Source of the DNA: Pseudomonas putida S13.1.2
Lineage (GTDB): Bacteria > Pseudomonadota > Gammaproteobacteria > Pseudomonadales > Pseudomonadaceae
DNA length: 64,000 nucleotides
Reading direction: 5' to 3'
Assembly: GCF_000498395.2 (NCBI RefSeq)
Contig: NZ_CP010979.1
Coordinates: forward strand, 1,240,001 to 1,304,000
Below are positions 38,050 to 47,252 of this stretch, one piece after another. Made by a program: the position numbers and the translations under genes. The notes under the pieces were generated by a model. It ran no database searches and was not told where the DNA came from. It saw only the letters and a list, made by a program, of their open reading frames with translations. Numbering within the stretch: position 1 is the stretch's first letter; every line of letters starts with the position of its first letter.

Positions 38050-38967
38050 CTAGCCAAGCGTAAGCATTAATACCAAAGGCAGGGTGGCAGCGGCGGCTAC
38101 GGTCTGCAGGGCAATGATGGTGGCCATCAGGGGGGCATTGCCACCCATTTGCCTGGCCATCACATAGGAGGACGAAGCGGTGGGCAGGGCCTGGAACAGC
38201 ACTGCCACCACAGCTGCCTGGCCACTCAGGCCCAGCACGCGGCACAGGCCCCAGGTGGTCAAGGGCATGACCAGGAACTTGAACGCCGACGCCGCCATCA
38301 GCGGGCGCACCTGCTGGCCCAGGCTGGCCCCACCCAGCGCTGCGCCCACACACAGCAGGCCCAGCGGCAGGGCGGCCTGGCCTAGCGCCTTGACCGTGGG
38401 TTCGATGCCCGGCGGCAAGCCCAGCCCCGTCACCCGCAGCAGCAGGCCACCAGCACAGCCGACGATCAACGGGTTGGCGAAGATTGCCCGCAGCACCGTG
38501 GCCGGTGAGCTGTGGCGGGCGCTGAAACGGGCGAACACCAGTACGCAGAGCAGGTTGACCAAGGGCACAATGGCGGCATTGGCCACTGCTGCAAGGGCAA
38601 TGCCGGCGCTGCCGTAGATGCCGGCGGCCAGGGTGGCGCCGATGTAGTTGTTGAAGCGGATGCCGCCTTGAAAGACCGAGGTGAAGTCAGCGCCGTCGTG
38701 GTTGATCGCGCCTTGGTACGTCAGCAGCAGCACGGCGCCGGCCAGGGTCGAGAGCATCAGTACCCCGACCATGCCCATCACCGGTACGCCATCGAGGTTG
38801 GCGGTGGCCAGGCCATGCAGGAACAGCGAAGGTAGCAGTACGTAGTAGCTCAGGCGCTCGGCACCGGGCCAGAAACTCTCGGCCAGAAAGCCGCGCAGGC
38901 GCAGGAAAGTACCCAGGGTAATCAGCAGGATGATCGGTAGCAGGGTGGTTAGCAGCAAGTGGAGCAT
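38050..38967 (-). CDS. AEC (auxin efflux carrier) family transporter
   Basis: A 305-residue membrane protein of about ten helices. It has LLPIILLITLGTFLRLRGFLAESFWPGAERLSYYVLLPSLFLHGLA at the N-terminus and FQALPTASSSYVMARQMGGNAPLMATIIALQT near the C-terminus, both typical of bacterial AEC/MdcF-like permeases. I use the ATG at 38967; a GTG ten codons upstream is possible. Bacterial homologues carry malonate, malate or other organic acids. The substrate is unknown. A LysR gene lies upstream on the same strand beyond a REP pair. Confidence 0.88.
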   Translation of the reverse strand: MLHLLLTTLLPIILLITLGTFLRLRGFLAESFWPGAERLSYYVLLPSLFLHGLATANLDGVPVMGMVGVLMLSTLAGAVLLLTYQGAINHDGADFTSVFQGGIRFNNYIGATLAAGIYGSAGIALAAVANAAIVPLVNLLCVLVFARFSARHSSPATVLRAIFANPLIVGCAGGLLLRVTGLGLPPGIEPTVKALGQAALPLGLLCVGAALGGASLGQQVRPLMAASAFKFLVMPLTTWGLCRVLGLSGQAAVVAVLFQALPTASSSYVMARQMGGNAPLMATIIALQTVAAAATLPLVLMLTLG

Positions 38968-39083
38968 GGTCGACGTTCCGTGGTCGGGTACGGGCACAGA
39001 CTACGGGTGCGCAATGGTTTGTAAAAACGTTGTTTTCTGCACTGACTGTTGAGAAAAAATGCATGGTTTAGGCATTACACGGC

Positions 39084-39174
39084 CTCTGTGGGAGCGGGCG
39101 TGCCCGCGAAGAATCCAATGCGATGGATGGCACCGGCTGCGCCGGTGTTCGCGGGCGCGCCCGCTCCCACAGAG
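39084..39174. repeat. REP-type inverted repeat pair (GGGCGTGCCCGC class)
   Basis: Arms CTCTGTGGGAGCGGGCGTGC and their reverse complement (one mismatch) surround a short inner hairpin CACCGGCTGCGCCGGTG. It lies between the LysR gene and the AEC gene. Confidence 0.85.
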
Positions 39175-39202
39175 ACCCCGCTAGGACAGTCAGTAATTGC
39201 AA

Positions 39203-40066
39203 CTACGCTTCAAGCGCAGTCTTCAACACCGCACTCAAATGCCGCCGTTGGCTTTTCTCATGCTCCAGCAACACCACACGCCGGGTCAGTTGCGGTTCGC
39301 CAAACGGCAGGCAGGTGGCCGGCGCCAGGCGTTTCAGGTCGTCGTCTGCCATTGGGATGATCGCCACACCCAGGCCCATGACGGCCATGCTTGCCAAGGC
39401 TTCCTGGCTGTCCAGCTCCATCTGCTCGCTCACCTGCAAATGCTGGCGGCGCAGTTCCTGCTCGATCTGCCGCCCGGCCCAGGCGCGCTTGTCGAAACGC
39501 AAGAACGGTTGACTGGCGAGCAGCTCCGGTACCGTGTGCCCGGCCAGTTCGGGGCTGGCGATGGCCCAGAAGCGGTCCTCGAACAGCGGCGTGAAATCCA
39601 GACTCTGTGGGTACGGGCTGACCGGCTCAGTGGTGATCGCCGCGTCCAGCTCACCGTCTTCCACCCGGCGGGCCAGCTCCGCCGACATGCCCGAGGCTAC
39701 GCTGATGTGCAACTGCGGGTAGTGGGCCTTGATCCACACCAGCGCCTTGGGCAGGCGCCGCGCCAGTACGGTATGGATCGCCCCCAGGCGCAGGCGGCCG
39801 CGCAGGCTAGGGCCGCTGGCCACAGCGTCGGCCAGTTCGTCGTAGGCAGCCAGGATGCTCTCCGCGCGGGCCACCGCCAACTGGCCTGCTTCGGTCAGCA
39901 CCACCTGCCTGCGGCTGCGGTCGAACAGGGGTGCCTGCAACTCGTCTTCAAGGGTCTTGATGTGCAGGCTCACCGCCGAAGGGGTGAGGCTGAGCAGATC
40001 GGCGGCGCGGGCAAAGGTGCCGTGGCGGGCGATGGTTACCAGGGTGCGCAAGGCTTTGAGAGACAT
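39203..40066 (-). CDS. LysR-family transcriptional regulator
   Basis: A 287-residue LTTR. The wHTH is MSLKALRTLVTIARHGTFARAADLLSLTPSAVSLHIKTLEDELQAPLF, and the effector domain begins near residue 90. No good Shine-Dalgarno sequence precedes the ATG; the bases there read CCTCCTCC on the coding strand, opposite in sense to a Shine-Dalgarno. It is upstream of and co-directional with the AEC transporter gene, so it may regulate it. Confidence 0.9.
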   Translation of the reverse strand: MSLKALRTLVTIARHGTFARAADLLSLTPSAVSLHIKTLEDELQAPLFDRSRRQVVLTEAGQLAVARAESILAAYDELADAVASGPSLRGRLRLGAIHTVLARRLPKALVWIKAHYPQLHISVASGMSAELARRVEDGELDAAITTEPVSPYPQSLDFTPLFEDRFWAIASPELAGHTVPELLASQPFLRFDKRAWAGRQIEQELRRQHLQVSEQMELDSQEALASMAVMGLGVAIIPMADDDLKRLAPATCLPFGEPQLTRRVVLLEHEKSQRRHLSAVLKTALEA

Positions 40067-40113
40067 GCGGAGGAGGTCCGGTTACAAGCTGACAGGGCAG
40101 TATTGTCAGGCCC

Positions 40114-40207
40114 GGCCCTATCGCCGGCAAGCCAGCTCCCACAGGTACTCCACAGGCAGCGGCCATTGTGCTGACCCTGTGGGAGCTGGCTTGCCGGCGA
40201 TAGGGCC
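40114..40207. repeat. REP-type inverted repeat pair (class GCCGGCAAGCCAGCTCCCAC)
   Basis: Arms GGCCCTATCGCCGGCAAGCC and the exact reverse complement ending at 40207, with an inner CACAG/CTGTG dyad. It lies between the ABC permease and LysR genes. Confidence 0.85.
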
Positions 40208-40224
40208 GGTACAGGCAACACTGT

Positions 40225-41073
40225 TCACCGCTCAACACGCCCATACGCCTGGCTGATCCGGTCGATCACCATGGCCAGGGCGACGATCGCCAGGCCGGCC
40301 TCCACACCCTGGCCTACGTTCAGGGTCTGGATGCCCGCCAGCACATCCTCACCTAACCCGCGGGCGCCGATCATCGACGCCACCACCACCATCGACAAGG
40401 CCATCATTACCGACTGGTTGAGCCCGGCCATGATGCTTGGCAGCGCCAGCGGCAGGGCAATGCGCCGCAATCGCTGCCAGCGGCTGGCCCCGAGGCCGTG
40501 TGCGGCCTGCAGCAGCGAAGGGTCGATCTGGCTCAGGCCCAGTTCGGTCAACCGCACCAGTGGCGGCAGGGCGTAGATCAGCGTGGCGAAAACGGCGGGG
40601 ACCTTGCCCAGGCCGAACAGCATCAGCACCGGGATCAGGTAAACGAAGGCCGGCAGCGTCTGCATCACATCCAGTACCGGTAACAGTAGCCGTCTGGCCA
40701 GTGGCCGGGAAGCGAGCAGTATGCCCAGCGGCACGCCCACCAGCACGCACAAACCGGTACTCACCAGTACCAGGGCCAGGGTTTGCAGCAGCTTGTCCCA
40801 CAGCCCGAGCATCCCGATCAAGGCAAGCAGCGCCACCAGCACCGCGCTGCGCAGCAGGCTGCGGCTGGCGTGCCAGGCAAGCAGGCCAACCAGTAGCAAC
40901 AGCAACCACCAGGGCAGCAGGCGCAGCAGGTTCTCCAGGCCGACCAGCAGTTGCAGCAGCTGGTCAGAGACCGCGCGCAAGTGATCGCCGTAATTCAGCA
41001 CCAGCCAGTCGACCAGACTGTTTACGCTGTCAGCGAAAGAAAACTGCAGGGCTTGGGGAAAGCCGTTGCTCAC
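40225..41073 (-). CDS. Glycine betaine/choline-type ABC transporter permease (ProW-like)
   Basis: A 282-residue inner-membrane permease. The conserved cytoplasmic loop GASRWQRLRRIALPLALPSIMAG and the ProW-type phrases LDVMQTLPAFVYLIPVLMLFGLGKVPAVFATLIYALPP are present. The GTG start at 41073 overlaps the binding-protein stop (GTGA) and has GAGGG six bases upstream; a longer upstream start is rejected. With the binding protein it forms a coupled pair, but no ATP-binding subunit gene is adjacent on either side. Import would need an ATPase from elsewhere. Confidence 0.9.
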   Translation of the reverse strand: MSNGFPQALQFSFADSVNSLVDWLVLNYGDHLRAVSDQLLQLLVGLENLLRLLPWWLLLLLVGLLAWHASRSLLRSAVLVALLALIGMLGLWDKLLQTLALVLVSTGLCVLVGVPLGILLASRPLARRLLLPVLDVMQTLPAFVYLIPVLMLFGLGKVPAVFATLIYALPPLVRLTELGLSQIDPSLLQAAHGLGASRWQRLRRIALPLALPSIMAGLNQSVMMALSMVVVASMIGARGLGEDVLAGIQTLNVGQGVEAGLAIVALAMVIDRISQAYGRVER

Positions 41074-42086
41074 AGGCTGCCCTCGACCTTGGTGGCAACC
41101 TCGGCAGGCAGCCAGGCTTTCCACACCTCTGGGTTGTCACGCAGGAAGGTGAGGGCGGCCTCGCGCGGTGGCGTGCGCTTTTGGCTCATGACGGCCAGCG
41201 CCTTGTTGAGCCGATCGATCGGCAGGTCGACCTGCTCGAATACCGCCACCAGGTCCGGGTAGCCATCACGGAACGCCTTGGATACACCGATCGAAAGCTT
41301 CGCCGGCAGTGAGCGGCTGCCCTTCGGGCTGGGGTTGCCGGCATCCGTCAGGGTGGCCCATGCCTGGGCATCGAACGGTGGCTCTTGCAGGCGGATGAGT
41401 TTGTATCGCCCCATCAGCGGGGTCGGGTTCCAGTAGTAGAACAGCACTGGCTGGCCACGGCGGATAGCCGAGCCGATTTCGGCATCCATCGCCGCACCGG
41501 AGCCGCTGCGGAAGTTGGTATACAGCTCATCCAGGCCATACGCCTTGAGTTTCTGGCTGTTCACCGTTTCCGATGTCCAGCCGCTGGGGCTGTTCAGAAA
41601 ACGGCCCTTGTCGGGTGACTCGGGGTCACGAAAGACCTGCGGGTAGCGCTTGAGGTCGTCGACGCTGCGCAGTTCGGGCGCCAAAGGCTTCAACTTGCGA
41701 GCAGCGTCGCCTTCGATCACGTACGCGGGTACCCACCAGCCTTCTTCTGCGTGCTTGACGGTGTCGCCCAGTGCGAACACCTGGCCTGCCTGCTCGGCCT
41801 TGACCCACGCTGGGCTGCGCCCAGCCCACTCTTCGGCGATCACCTGGAGGTCGTTGCGGGCCAGGGCCACTTCCATGCTGACGGTGCTGCCGGGGAGGGT
41901 ATCGGTGGAGTAGCCATACCCGCGCTCCACGATCAGCCGCAGGATTTCGGTGGTGAGGGCACCGCTTTCCCAGCCGATGGCACCGAAGTGGATCGGTGGG
42001 CGTTGCTCTGCCGATACAGCGTTGTCGGTGCTGGCCAGGCCTAAGGCAAGCAGGAGGCCGGCCAGCAGCGTTGAAAATGTGTTCAT
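41070..42086 (-). CDS. Glycine betaine/quaternary amine-binding periplasmic protein
   Basis: A 338-residue OpuAC/ProX-type solute-binding protein. The signal peptide ends near DNAVSA. The start of the mature protein, IHFGAIGWESGALTTEILRLIVERGYGY, is typical of this family, and GWWVPAY and FYYWNPTPLM supply aromatic residues of the kind that cage a quaternary ammonium group. The ATG at 42086 has GAGG five to six bases upstream. It probably delivers betaine, choline or a related amine to the coupled permease. A chemoreceptor gene lies directly upstream on the same strand. Confidence 0.9.
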   Translation of the reverse strand: MNTFSTLLAGLLLALGLASTDNAVSAEQRPPIHFGAIGWESGALTTEILRLIVERGYGYSTDTLPGSTVSMEVALARNDLQVIAEEWAGRSPAWVKAEQAGQVFALGDTVKHAEEGWWVPAYVIEGDAARKLKPLAPELRSVDDLKRYPQVFRDPESPDKGRFLNSPSGWTSETVNSQKLKAYGLDELYTNFRSGSGAAMDAEIGSAIRRGQPVLFYYWNPTPLMGRYKLIRLQEPPFDAQAWATLTDAGNPSPKGSRSLPAKLSIGVSKAFRDGYPDLVAVFEQVDLPIDRLNKALAVMSQKRTPPREAALTFLRDNPEVWKAWLPAEVATKVEGSL

Positions 42087-42182
42087 CCAGACCTCGTCGT
42101 TTGCCGTGCCTTGGGGGTGGGGCAAGTGTAGACGACGAGGTGGTGGCGGGGCTCGGGGCCGCGCGGGGCGGCCCCGTTTGCC

Positions 42183-44327
42183 TCAGACGCGGAACTGGTC
42201 CATCAGCGCCTGCTGCTGGTTGGCCAGGCTGTTCAAGGACTGGCTGACACGCGCCGACTCGTTGGCCTGCCCCGACAGCGATTCGGTGACGTCGCGGATG
42301 GTTGCCACGTTGCTGTTGATCTCTTCGGCCACAGCGCTTTGCTCTTCGGCGGCCGAGGCGATCTGCAGGTTCATGTCGGTGATTACCGTCACTGCCTGGC
42401 CGATACGCTGCAGCGCAGTCACGGCCTGGCCAACCTGTTCGACACCGCCCTGGGCCTGACGGTGGCTGTTGTCCATGGCGCCGACCACTTCCCGGGTGCC
42501 GTCCTGCAAGGCCTCGATCACCTGGCGGGTTTCTTCCACCGACTCCTGGGTGCGTCGGGCCAGGTTGCGTACTTCATCGGCAACCACGGCAAAGCCACGG
42601 CCGGCTTCACCCGCGCGGGCTGCCTCGATGGCCGCGTTGAGCGCCAGCAGGTTGGTCTGCTCGGCAATCGAGCGGATCACTTCCAGCACCGAACCGATCT
42701 TTTCGCTGTTCTGCGCCAGGCCTTCGACTTCGGCCATGGCGTTGCTCATGTCGGCGGCCAGGGCATCGATGCTTTGGGTGGTGCGGTCGATGACTGCCAG
42801 GCCTTCGCGGGTGGCCTGGTCGGCATCACGAGCGGCCTGGGCAGCCTGCGAAGCACTGCGCGCCACGTCCTGGGCCGTAGCGCTCATTTCGTGCGAGGCC
42901 GTGGCCACCTGGTCGACCTGGCGGTATTGCTGCTCCATGCCGGCGCTGGTTTGCGTAGCAATTGCCGAAGACTGGTCGGCGGTGCCCCGGGCAGCCTGTA
43001 CCGAGCGTTTGACCTCGGCGATGGTCGGCTGCAACTTGTCGAGGAAGCGGTTGAACCAGCCGGCCAGTTCACCCAGCTCGTCCTGCTTCTGGTAGGTCAG
43101 GCGGCGGGTCAGGTCGCCTTCGCCGCTGGCAATGTCCTTGAGCATGGCGGCCACGCCGAGGATCGGCCGGGTAACGCCGCGGGCCATCAGCCACACCATC
43201 AGCAGGCCGGCAATGGCGGCCGCCAGGCCCAGGCCCAGTTCCAGCAGGGTACCGCTGGTGTTCAACGCGTCCAGTTCCTGCTTGAGTTTTTCGGCAGGCC
43301 CGGTCAGGGCATTTTCCGGCACATCCAGCAGCACGCCCCAGGGTTGTGCGTCGGGGATTGGCCGGAACGCGGCCAGCACCTTCAGGCGCTGCTGGTCGTG
43401 CAGGATGGTCAGCTTGCCATCAGCCAGCTTGCGTACCAGTTCTGCGCCCTTGGCCGTGTCAACCTGGTCGAAGCGCTGGGCCAGCTTGCTGGCATCGGCG
43501 CTATAGCCGGCCAGCAGGCCGACCGGGCTGAGGATACCGACCGTGGTGCGGCCCTCGTACAGGCTGCGGCTGGCCTCTTGGCTCAGGGCCTGCAAGCTGT
43601 TGAGGTTGATGTCGATGGACAGCGTTGCAATGGTCTTGCCGTTGACGGCCAGCGGGAAAACGATGCTGGTCATCAGTACCTGCTGGCCATCGATATCATA
43701 GAAGTAGGGTTCTACCACGCACACCTTGCCGGTGGTACGCGGGCACACCCACCAAGTGTTGGCCGGCTGGCCGCTGGGGCCGATTTCGGTGTTGGCCATG
43801 TCGTGTTCAGGCAGCGCCATGGCGGTGAGTTGGCCGGCACGCGGCTGCGACCAGTACAGGGCAAAGCGCCCGGTTTCATTGCTGCCCAGCTCCGGCTTGC
43901 CGGCGAACAGGCTGTCCTTGTTGTCCAGCGCGTTGGGCTCGAACACCAGCGACAGGCCGAGCAGGTCGGGGTTGGCCTGCAGGGCGGTGCGCACCTGGCG
44001 GGTCATGTCCTCACGCAGGTCAAACGCGTCGAGGTAGCGCTTTTCTGCCTGTTCGCGCAGGAACAGCACCTGGCGGGCGAAGCCGGCGCCGTACTGGTAG
44101 GCGTCCATGAACTGACGACGGATGTTCAGCGCCTGCACTTCACCCTGCGACTCGATGCGCGATTGCGCCGCCTCGGTCAGCATCTGCATGCTGCTGGCCT
44201 TGACCAGGTCCGAGCTGTGGTCCATGCGGTACAACGACAGGCCGACGAGCAAGGTGACGATGCCGGCCAGGCAGAGGCCGGCGAGCAGGGTGATCTTCCA
44301 CTGGATGGAAAGTTGGCGCAAAGGCAT
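42183..44327 (-). CDS. Methyl-accepting chemotaxis protein with dCache sensor
   Basis: A 714-residue chemoreceptor. TM1 is near residues 12-32 and a long periplasmic double-Cache domain spans about 35-365 ([59 protein letters not shown]). TM2 is near 370-388, HAMP follows, and the signalling domain has the hairpin tip [49 protein letters not shown]. No C-terminal CheR-tethering pentapeptide is apparent. AAGGGATCC precedes the ATG. Its position beside a betaine-type binding protein suggests an amine or quaternary amine ligand (inference only). Confidence 0.93.
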   Translation of the reverse strand: MPLRQLSIQWKITLLAGLCLAGIVTLLVGLSLYRMDHSSDLVKASSMQMLTEAAQSRIESQGEVQALNIRRQFMDAYQYGAGFARQVLFLREQAEKRYLDAFDLREDMTRQVRTALQANPDLLGLSLVFEPNALDNKDSLFAGKPELGSNETGRFALYWSQPRAGQLTAMALPEHDMANTEIGPSGQPANTWWVCPRTTGKVCVVEPYFYDIDGQQVLMTSIVFPLAVNGKTIATLSIDINLNSLQALSQEASRSLYEGRTTVGILSPVGLLAGYSADASKLAQRFDQVDTAKGAELVRKLADGKLTILHDQQRLKVLAAFRPIPDAQPWGVLLDVPENALTGPAEKLKQELDALNTSGTLLELGLGLAAAIAGLLMVWLMARGVTRPILGVAAMLKDIASGEGDLTRRLTYQKQDELGELAGWFNRFLDKLQPTIAEVKRSVQAARGTADQSSAIATQTSAGMEQQYRQVDQVATASHEMSATAQDVARSASQAAQAARDADQATREGLAVIDRTTQSIDALAADMSNAMAEVEGLAQNSEKIGSVLEVIRSIAEQTNLLALNAAIEAARAGEAGRGFAVVADEVRNLARRTQESVEETRQVIEALQDGTREVVGAMDNSHRQAQGGVEQVGQAVTALQRIGQAVTVITDMNLQIASAAEEQSAVAEEINSNVATIRDVTESLSGQANESARVSQSLNSLANQQQALMDQFRV

Positions 44328-44547
44328 GGGGGCGGATCCCTTTTTTTGGGCACTAAGGGTTATGGCTTTGGGGCTGGGTGGGGCGGGGAGCCCAACACCT
44401 TATCGGCCCTTTCATTTTTTTCTTTATTCAAACATTCAATTTAAATCCGACCTTCTGTGAAATCCGCCGCAACATGGCGCTTTTGACATCTGCCGCCCAC
44501 TGCTTCAGAGTGCGCGCTTTTTTCTGTCGTAATGAGGTAAGCCAACC

Positions 44548-45867
44548 ATGAATGCAGTGATCGCCGCGGTCGGCATCATGCTGATACTCAGCCTGTCCCG
44601 CGTGCACGTGGTCATCGCCCTGATCATCGGGGCGCTGGTCGGTGGGCTGGTGGGTGGCCTGGGCATCGAAGGCACGCTAAAGGCCTTCAATGGCGGCCTG
44701 GGCGGTGGCGCCACGGTTGCCTTGTCCTACGCACTGCTGGGCGCTTTTGCCGTGGCCATCGCCAAGTCAGGTCTGGCCCATGCCTTGGCTGACCGGGCAC
44801 TGGCCATGATCGATCGCCAGGGCCACGCCAATGGCGGCAAGGTCAAATGGCTGATGATCGGCCTGATGCTGGTGGTGGCTGTGTCGTCGCAGAACATCCT
44901 GCCGATCCACATTGCCTTCATTCCGCTTCTGGTTCCGCCGTTGCTGTATGTACTGACCCGCCTGCGCATCGACCGCCGGCTGATCGCCTGCGTGATCACC
45001 TTCGGCCTGATCACCCCGTACATGTTCCTGCCGGTGGGCTTCGGCAATATATTCCTCAACGAAATCCTGCTGGCCAACGTCGCCCGTGCCGGTGTGGACG
45101 TGAGCGGTGTCAACGTCACCCACGCCATGGCCATCCCGGCAGCAGGTATGTTGGCTGGCCTGCTGCTGGCGGTGTTCATCAGCTACCGCAAGAAGCGTGA
45201 CTACGACCTGGCGCGCATCGAGCAGGTGGAGCAGGTGAGCGTGCAGTACAACCCGCTGACGCTGTTGGTGGCTGGGCTGGCAATTGCCGCAGCGTTCATC
45301 GTCCAGTTGTTGCTGGATTCGATGATCATCGGTGCCATGGTCGGTTTCCTGATTTTCTCGCTGTCAGGCATCGTCAAGTGGAAGGACACCGACGATCTGT
45401 TCACCGAAGGCATGAAGATGATGGCCATGATCGGCTTCATCATGATTGCCGCCTCGGGTTTTGCCGACGTGATGAAGGCCACCGGTGAGGTGAAAAGCCT
45501 GGTGGAAACCTCGGCGCAGTGGATCGACCACAGCAAGGGGATCGGTGCCTTGCTGATGCTGTTGGTGGGGCTGCTGGTGACCATGGGCATCGGCTCGTCG
45601 TTCTCCACCGTGCCGATCCTGGCCGCGATCTTTGTGCCATTGTGCGTGCAGCTGGGCTTCGACCCGCTGGCCACAGTGTGCATCGTCGGTACTGCCGGTG
45701 CATTGGGTGACGCAGGCTCGCCGGCCTCTGACTCGACCTTGGGCCCGACCTCGGGCCTGAACGTGGATGGCCAGCACCACCATATCTGGGACACTGTGGT
45801 ACCGACCTTCATCCACTACAACCTGCCATTGCTGGCGTTTGGGTGGGTGGCGGCGATGACGTTGTAA
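44548..45867 (+). CDS. Na+/H+ antiporter family protein (NhaC-like)
   Basis: A 439-residue, about 11-helix transporter of the ion-transporter superfamily. It has an N-terminal Na_H_antiport_2-like part ([33 protein letters not shown]) and an NhaC-like C-terminal part with [20 protein letters not shown] and [27 protein letters not shown] lies at the right distance before the ATG. The real substrate may be an organic cation or amino acid rather than sodium. It converges on the orphan fecR with only 12 bases between the stops. Confidence 0.85.
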   Translation: MNAVIAAVGIMLILSLSRVHVVIALIIGALVGGLVGGLGIEGTLKAFNGGLGGGATVALSYALLGAFAVAIAKSGLAHALADRALAMIDRQGHANGGKVKWLMIGLMLVVAVSSQNILPIHIAFIPLLVPPLLYVLTRLRIDRRLIACVITFGLITPYMFLPVGFGNIFLNEILLANVARAGVDVSGVNVTHAMAIPAAGMLAGLLLAVFISYRKKRDYDLARIEQVEQVSVQYNPLTLLVAGLAIAAAFIVQLLLDSMIIGAMVGFLIFSLSGIVKWKDTDDLFTEGMKMMAMIGFIMIAASGFADVMKATGEVKSLVETSAQWIDHSKGIGALLMLLVGLLVTMGIGSSFSTVPILAAIFVPLCVQLGFDPLATVCIVGTAGALGDAGSPASDSTLGPTSGLNVDGQHHHIWDTVVPTFIHYNLPLLAFGWVAAMTL

Positions 45868-45879
45868 GGGGCGAGGGCG

Positions 45880-46887
45880 TCAGCCCTTGTCGGGCGGCGG
45901 CGAGATGCTGTTGAGCACGGTGCTGCCGTCCTTGCTACGGGTCAGGTAGATGGGCAGCACCTTGGGCAAGTTGTTGACCAGGCGTGCTACCTCACGGGTG
46001 TTGTAGATACCGCTGATGCGGATGCGGCCGGTGCTGGCATCGGCCAGTTGCAGCGGCGCGTCGAGGTAGCGGTTGATCACTGGCAGCGCCTGCTCCAGGC
46101 TCAGGTTGTCGAGCACCAGCTTGCCACTGCGCCAGGCCAGGCTGTTGCCGTAGTCATTGCTCTGCTCCAGCTGCGGCTCGAAATCGCCCTTGTGATAGCT
46201 GGCCTGCATCCCCGGGCCCAGGCGATAGCCACCGGCGCTGCCGTCGCTGGATACCAGTACCGAGCCTTCCACCAAGGTGACCTTGACTTGGTCCTGGTAC
46301 TTCCACACGTTGAACTGGGTGCCGGTGACGCGGGTCTGGCCATGGCCTGCATGCACGATGAACGGGTGGCTGCTGTCGTGCTGTACCTTGAAGAACGCCT
46401 CGCCGCGCTTGAGCGTGACCTGGCGCTGGTCCTTGAAGTTGAGGTAGGTCAGCTCGGTGTGGAGGTTGAGCTGTACCGTGCTGCCGTCGTCCAACTCCAC
46501 GGTCTGCATGCGGTCGGCGGCTTCGAAGTGCTGGTAGTGGTTGGGCAGCAAGCCCTGTTCCCACCCCACCCAGCCGGCCAGCGGCAGCACGGCCAAGGCG
46601 ATAGCGGCGGCAGATGCTAGCGGACGCCAGTTGCGCGGGCGTGCAGGTTGACGGGTGGGCGTGTTGAAGTCGACGACGGTGGCGTTGTGTGGCAACAGGT
46701 CGGCGGTTTGCCAGATTTCCAGCATTGCCTGGTATTCCTCGGCATGCCGCGGGTCCGCCGCCAGCCAGCGGGCGAACGCCTCGCGCTCGGACGCCGTGCA
46801 ATCATCGGCGTGCAGGCGCATGCACCAATGCGCGGCGGCGTCGGTGATGGCATCGTCAGGGCTGGGGTTGAGGCGGTCGTGATTCAT
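45880..46887 (-). CDS. Orphan FecR-type transmembrane regulator
   Basis: A 335-residue FecR homologue. It has an N-terminal DUF4880-like domain (ITDAAAHWCMRLHADDCTASEREAFARWLAADPRHAEEY), one membrane helix near residues 88-106, a FecR periplasmic domain (MQTVELDDGSTVQLNLHTELTYLNF) and a C-terminal STN-interaction domain ending SISPPPDKG. The ATG at 46887 has CGGAG upstream. No ECF sigma gene and no TonB receptor is adjacent: upstream is a 365-base REP-containing gap and then an acyl-CoA dehydrogenase. It must act with a distant sigma factor or be a remnant of a cassette. Confidence 0.88.
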   Translation of the reverse strand: MNHDRLNPSPDDAITDAAAHWCMRLHADDCTASEREAFARWLAADPRHAEEYQAMLEIWQTADLLPHNATVVDFNTPTRQPARPRNWRPLASAAAIALAVLPLAGWVGWEQGLLPNHYQHFEAADRMQTVELDDGSTVQLNLHTELTYLNFKDQRQVTLKRGEAFFKVQHDSSHPFIVHAGHGQTRVTGTQFNVWKYQDQVKVTLVEGSVLVSSDGSAGGYRLGPGMQASYHKGDFEPQLEQSNDYGNSLAWRSGKLVLDNLSLEQALPVINRYLDAPLQLADASTGRIRISGIYNTREVARLVNNLPKVLPIYLTRSKDGSTVLNSISPPPDKG

Positions 46888-47058
46888 TGCGGCTCCGGGT
46901 TTTGCGTATTCTACCCTTGCTAGAGGGCTCCCGAGAACCAACGTAATGGCGAATGACTATCAGTTGTGACGGTTTTTCGTCGGATTTGCAACGGTTTTTC
47001 AGCGTCTGAGAACCCTTCGCGTAAAGGTAGGCAGGCTGAAAACCTGCGGCTGATTTGC

Positions 47059-47238
47059 AGCCCATCGCGACACAAGGCCGCTCCCGCAGGGGATCGCGTA
47101 CCTCTTGTGGGGCAGCTGCCTTGTACAAAATCACAAAGCTTGCGCGATCACAGTGGGAGCGGGCTTGCCCCGCGAACACGGGCGAAGCCCGTGCCACCCA
47201 CCGCGTGGTCTGCTTCGCGGGCTTGCCCGCCCCCACAC
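47059..47238. repeat. REP cluster: one single half plus one inverted pair
   Basis: A lone half of the GGCCTTGTGTCGCGA class (47059-47090) is followed by a pair with arms AGTGGGAGCGGGCTTGCCCC (47153 on) and GCGGGCTTGCCCGCCCCCAC (to about 47236). An inner ACGGGCTTCGCCCGTG-type hairpin sits between them. These fill most of the 365-base gap between the orphan fecR and the acyl-CoA dehydrogenase gene; no gene was seen there. Confidence 0.75.
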
Positions 47239-47252
47239 GTAATGCGCAGGCT

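Noticed and set aside
42339..44444. 701-codon plus-strand frame antisense to the chemoreceptor
   Set aside because: The sense strand has a complete chemoreceptor; the antisense product is compositionally biased and unlike any family.
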